NCBI RefSeq assembly: GCF_000970465.2
Contig: NZ_LAJE02000278.1
Location: 1-36,646 of the forward strand
Source of the DNA: Devosia insulae DS-56
GTDB taxonomy: Bacteria; Pseudomonadota; Alphaproteobacteria; Rhizobiales; Devosiaceae
Length of the DNA stretch: 36,646 bases
Direction: 5' to 3'
Under the pieces are notes generated by a model, which saw only the letters and a program-made list of their open reading frames with translations, ran no database searches and was not told the DNA's origin. Made by a program: the position numbers and the translations under genes. Positions 35,884 to 36,646 of this stretch are shown here, in pieces (within the stretch, counting starts at the first letter, position 1; each line of letters begins with the position of its first letter).

Positions 35884-36562
35884 CGTCCACCTGAAGCTCG
35901 CCAAGGTGCACCGCCACTACGGCCAAGGCGAAACGCTGGTGCGGGTGCTGGAGGCGGCAGACCTCGAGGTTAAGGGGGGCGAGCTTGTCGCCATCGTCGC
36001 GCCGTCGGGCGCCGGCAAATCGACGCTGCTGCATATTTCGGGGCTGCTGGAGCGACCGCAGGGCGGCGAGGTCGAGATCACCGGCGTGCCGACCAGCAAG
36101 CTCAACGAGCGCGGCCGCACGCTGCTGCGCCGCGACACGATCGGCTACGTCTACCAGTTCCATCACCTGTTGCCCGAGTTCTCGGCGCTCGAAAACGTGA
36201 CCATGCCGCAGCTGATCGCCGGGCGAGACGGTGCGGCGGCGGAGAAGCGGGCCATGCAACTGCTCGATATCCTCGGCATCGCGCCACGGGCTCAGCATCG
36301 GCCAGCCGAACTCTCGGGGGGCGAGCAGCAACGCGTCGCCATCGCCCGCGCTGCGGCCAACCATCCGCGCATCATTCTGGCGGACGAACCCACCGGCAAC
36401 CTCGATCCGGCCACCAGCGACGTGGTGTTCGACGCGCTGGCATCGCTGATCCGGGAAGAAGGCGCCGCGGCGCTGATTGCCACGCACAACCATGAGCTGG
36501 CGCGCCGAGCCAACCGCATCGTGGCGCTGCGCGGCGGGCTGATCGAGCCGATCACGCTATAG
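35876..36562 (+). CDS. lolD: lipoprotein-releasing system ATP-binding protein LolD
   Basis: A 228-residue ABC ATPase that drives the LolC/E-type permeases. Motifs: Walker [10 protein letters not shown] (42-50, with Ala instead of the first Gly), Q-loop [16 protein letters not shown] (Gln94), signature [14 protein letters not shown] (from 147), Walker [13 protein letters not shown], and the switch His204 in [15 protein letters not shown] is characteristic of LolD within the MacB-like ATPases. ATG 35876 overlaps the previous gene by 8 nt and gives [16 protein letters not shown], the expected start; the upstream ATG at 35789 lies inside the permease gene. An imperfect hairpin (36563-36585) without a T-run follows. 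Confidence 0.93.
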   Translation: MSDVHLKLAKVHRHYGQGETLVRVLEAADLEVKGGELVAIVAPSGAGKSTLLHISGLLERPQGGEVEITGVPTSKLNERGRTLLRRDTIGYVYQFHHLLPEFSALENVTMPQLIAGRDGAAAEKRAMQLLDILGIAPRAQHRPAELSGGEQQRVAIARAAANHPRIILADEPTGNLDPATSDVVFDALASLIREEGAAALIATHNHELARRANRIVALRGGLIEPITL

Positions 36563-36646
36563 GCGGGGCCCAAAGGGCCCGCCTCCCTACCGGGTGTCCG
36601 GCCGTGCTCGGGACAACGAAGCGATGCCTCCCTCCCCCTTGAGGGG

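Overview
The window is about 36.6 kb of GC-rich chromosomal DNA from an alphaproteobacterium. It is most likely a member of Hyphomicrobiales and Devosia-like, although genus level is only an inference. Supporting points are the complete 14-gene nuoA-N operon in alphaproteobacterial order with an extended NuoE, the short ProRS lacking the large insertion domain, RNase J and a DUF1467 gene at the end of the nuo cluster, a divergent pair of short citrate synthases (one with an N-terminal HTH), and a lon upstream region that matches the alphaproteobacterial heat-shock promoter CTTG-N17-CYTATNT. I see no phage, transposase, CRISPR array or rRNA.

Layout. Positions 1-2.4 kb hold two divergent citrate synthase genes sharing an 88-bp palindrome-rich control region. 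Positions 2.4-9.2 kb hold lon, then an exported SH3 protein, an exported two-lobed aspartic protease-like protein, a Tet-family MFS exporter, hupB (HU) and tRNA-Val. Positions 9.4-12.4 kb hold an FAD-linked oxidoreductase, tRNA-Asp, rpsU and a small outer-membrane beta-barrel protein. Positions 12.7-31 kb hold the complex I operon nuoABC-[four-helix-bundle insert]-DEFGHIJKLMN, which runs with overlapping or near-overlapping genes into birA, rnj and a DUF1467 membrane protein and ends at a paired REP element. Positions 31.1-31.8 kb hold a minus-strand MmcQ/YjbR gene and a 387-bp highly structured intergenic region with its own minus-strand terminator. Positions 31.8-36.6 kb hold proS, translationally coupled to two tandem LolC/E-type permeases and lolD.

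Functionally, most of the window is core housekeeping: respiratory complex I, biotinylation, RNA turnover, proline charging, lipoprotein export, proteolysis and nucleoid structure. The interesting parts are in the seams. (i) A roughly 450-bp element between nuoC and nuoD carries a four-helix-bundle (23S-rRNA-intervening-sequence-type) gene without a normal start codon. It is flanked by inverted arrays of TAGCGA heptads able to fold into an IVS-like stem. (ii) Three perfect palindromes lie between the citrate synthase genes, one of which carries a DNA-binding domain. (iii) The gap upstream of proS looks like it encodes a small RNA or small protein. (iv) Complex I subunits carry accessory sequence: an H3TH-type domain on NuoE and a His-rich repeat loop in NuoL.
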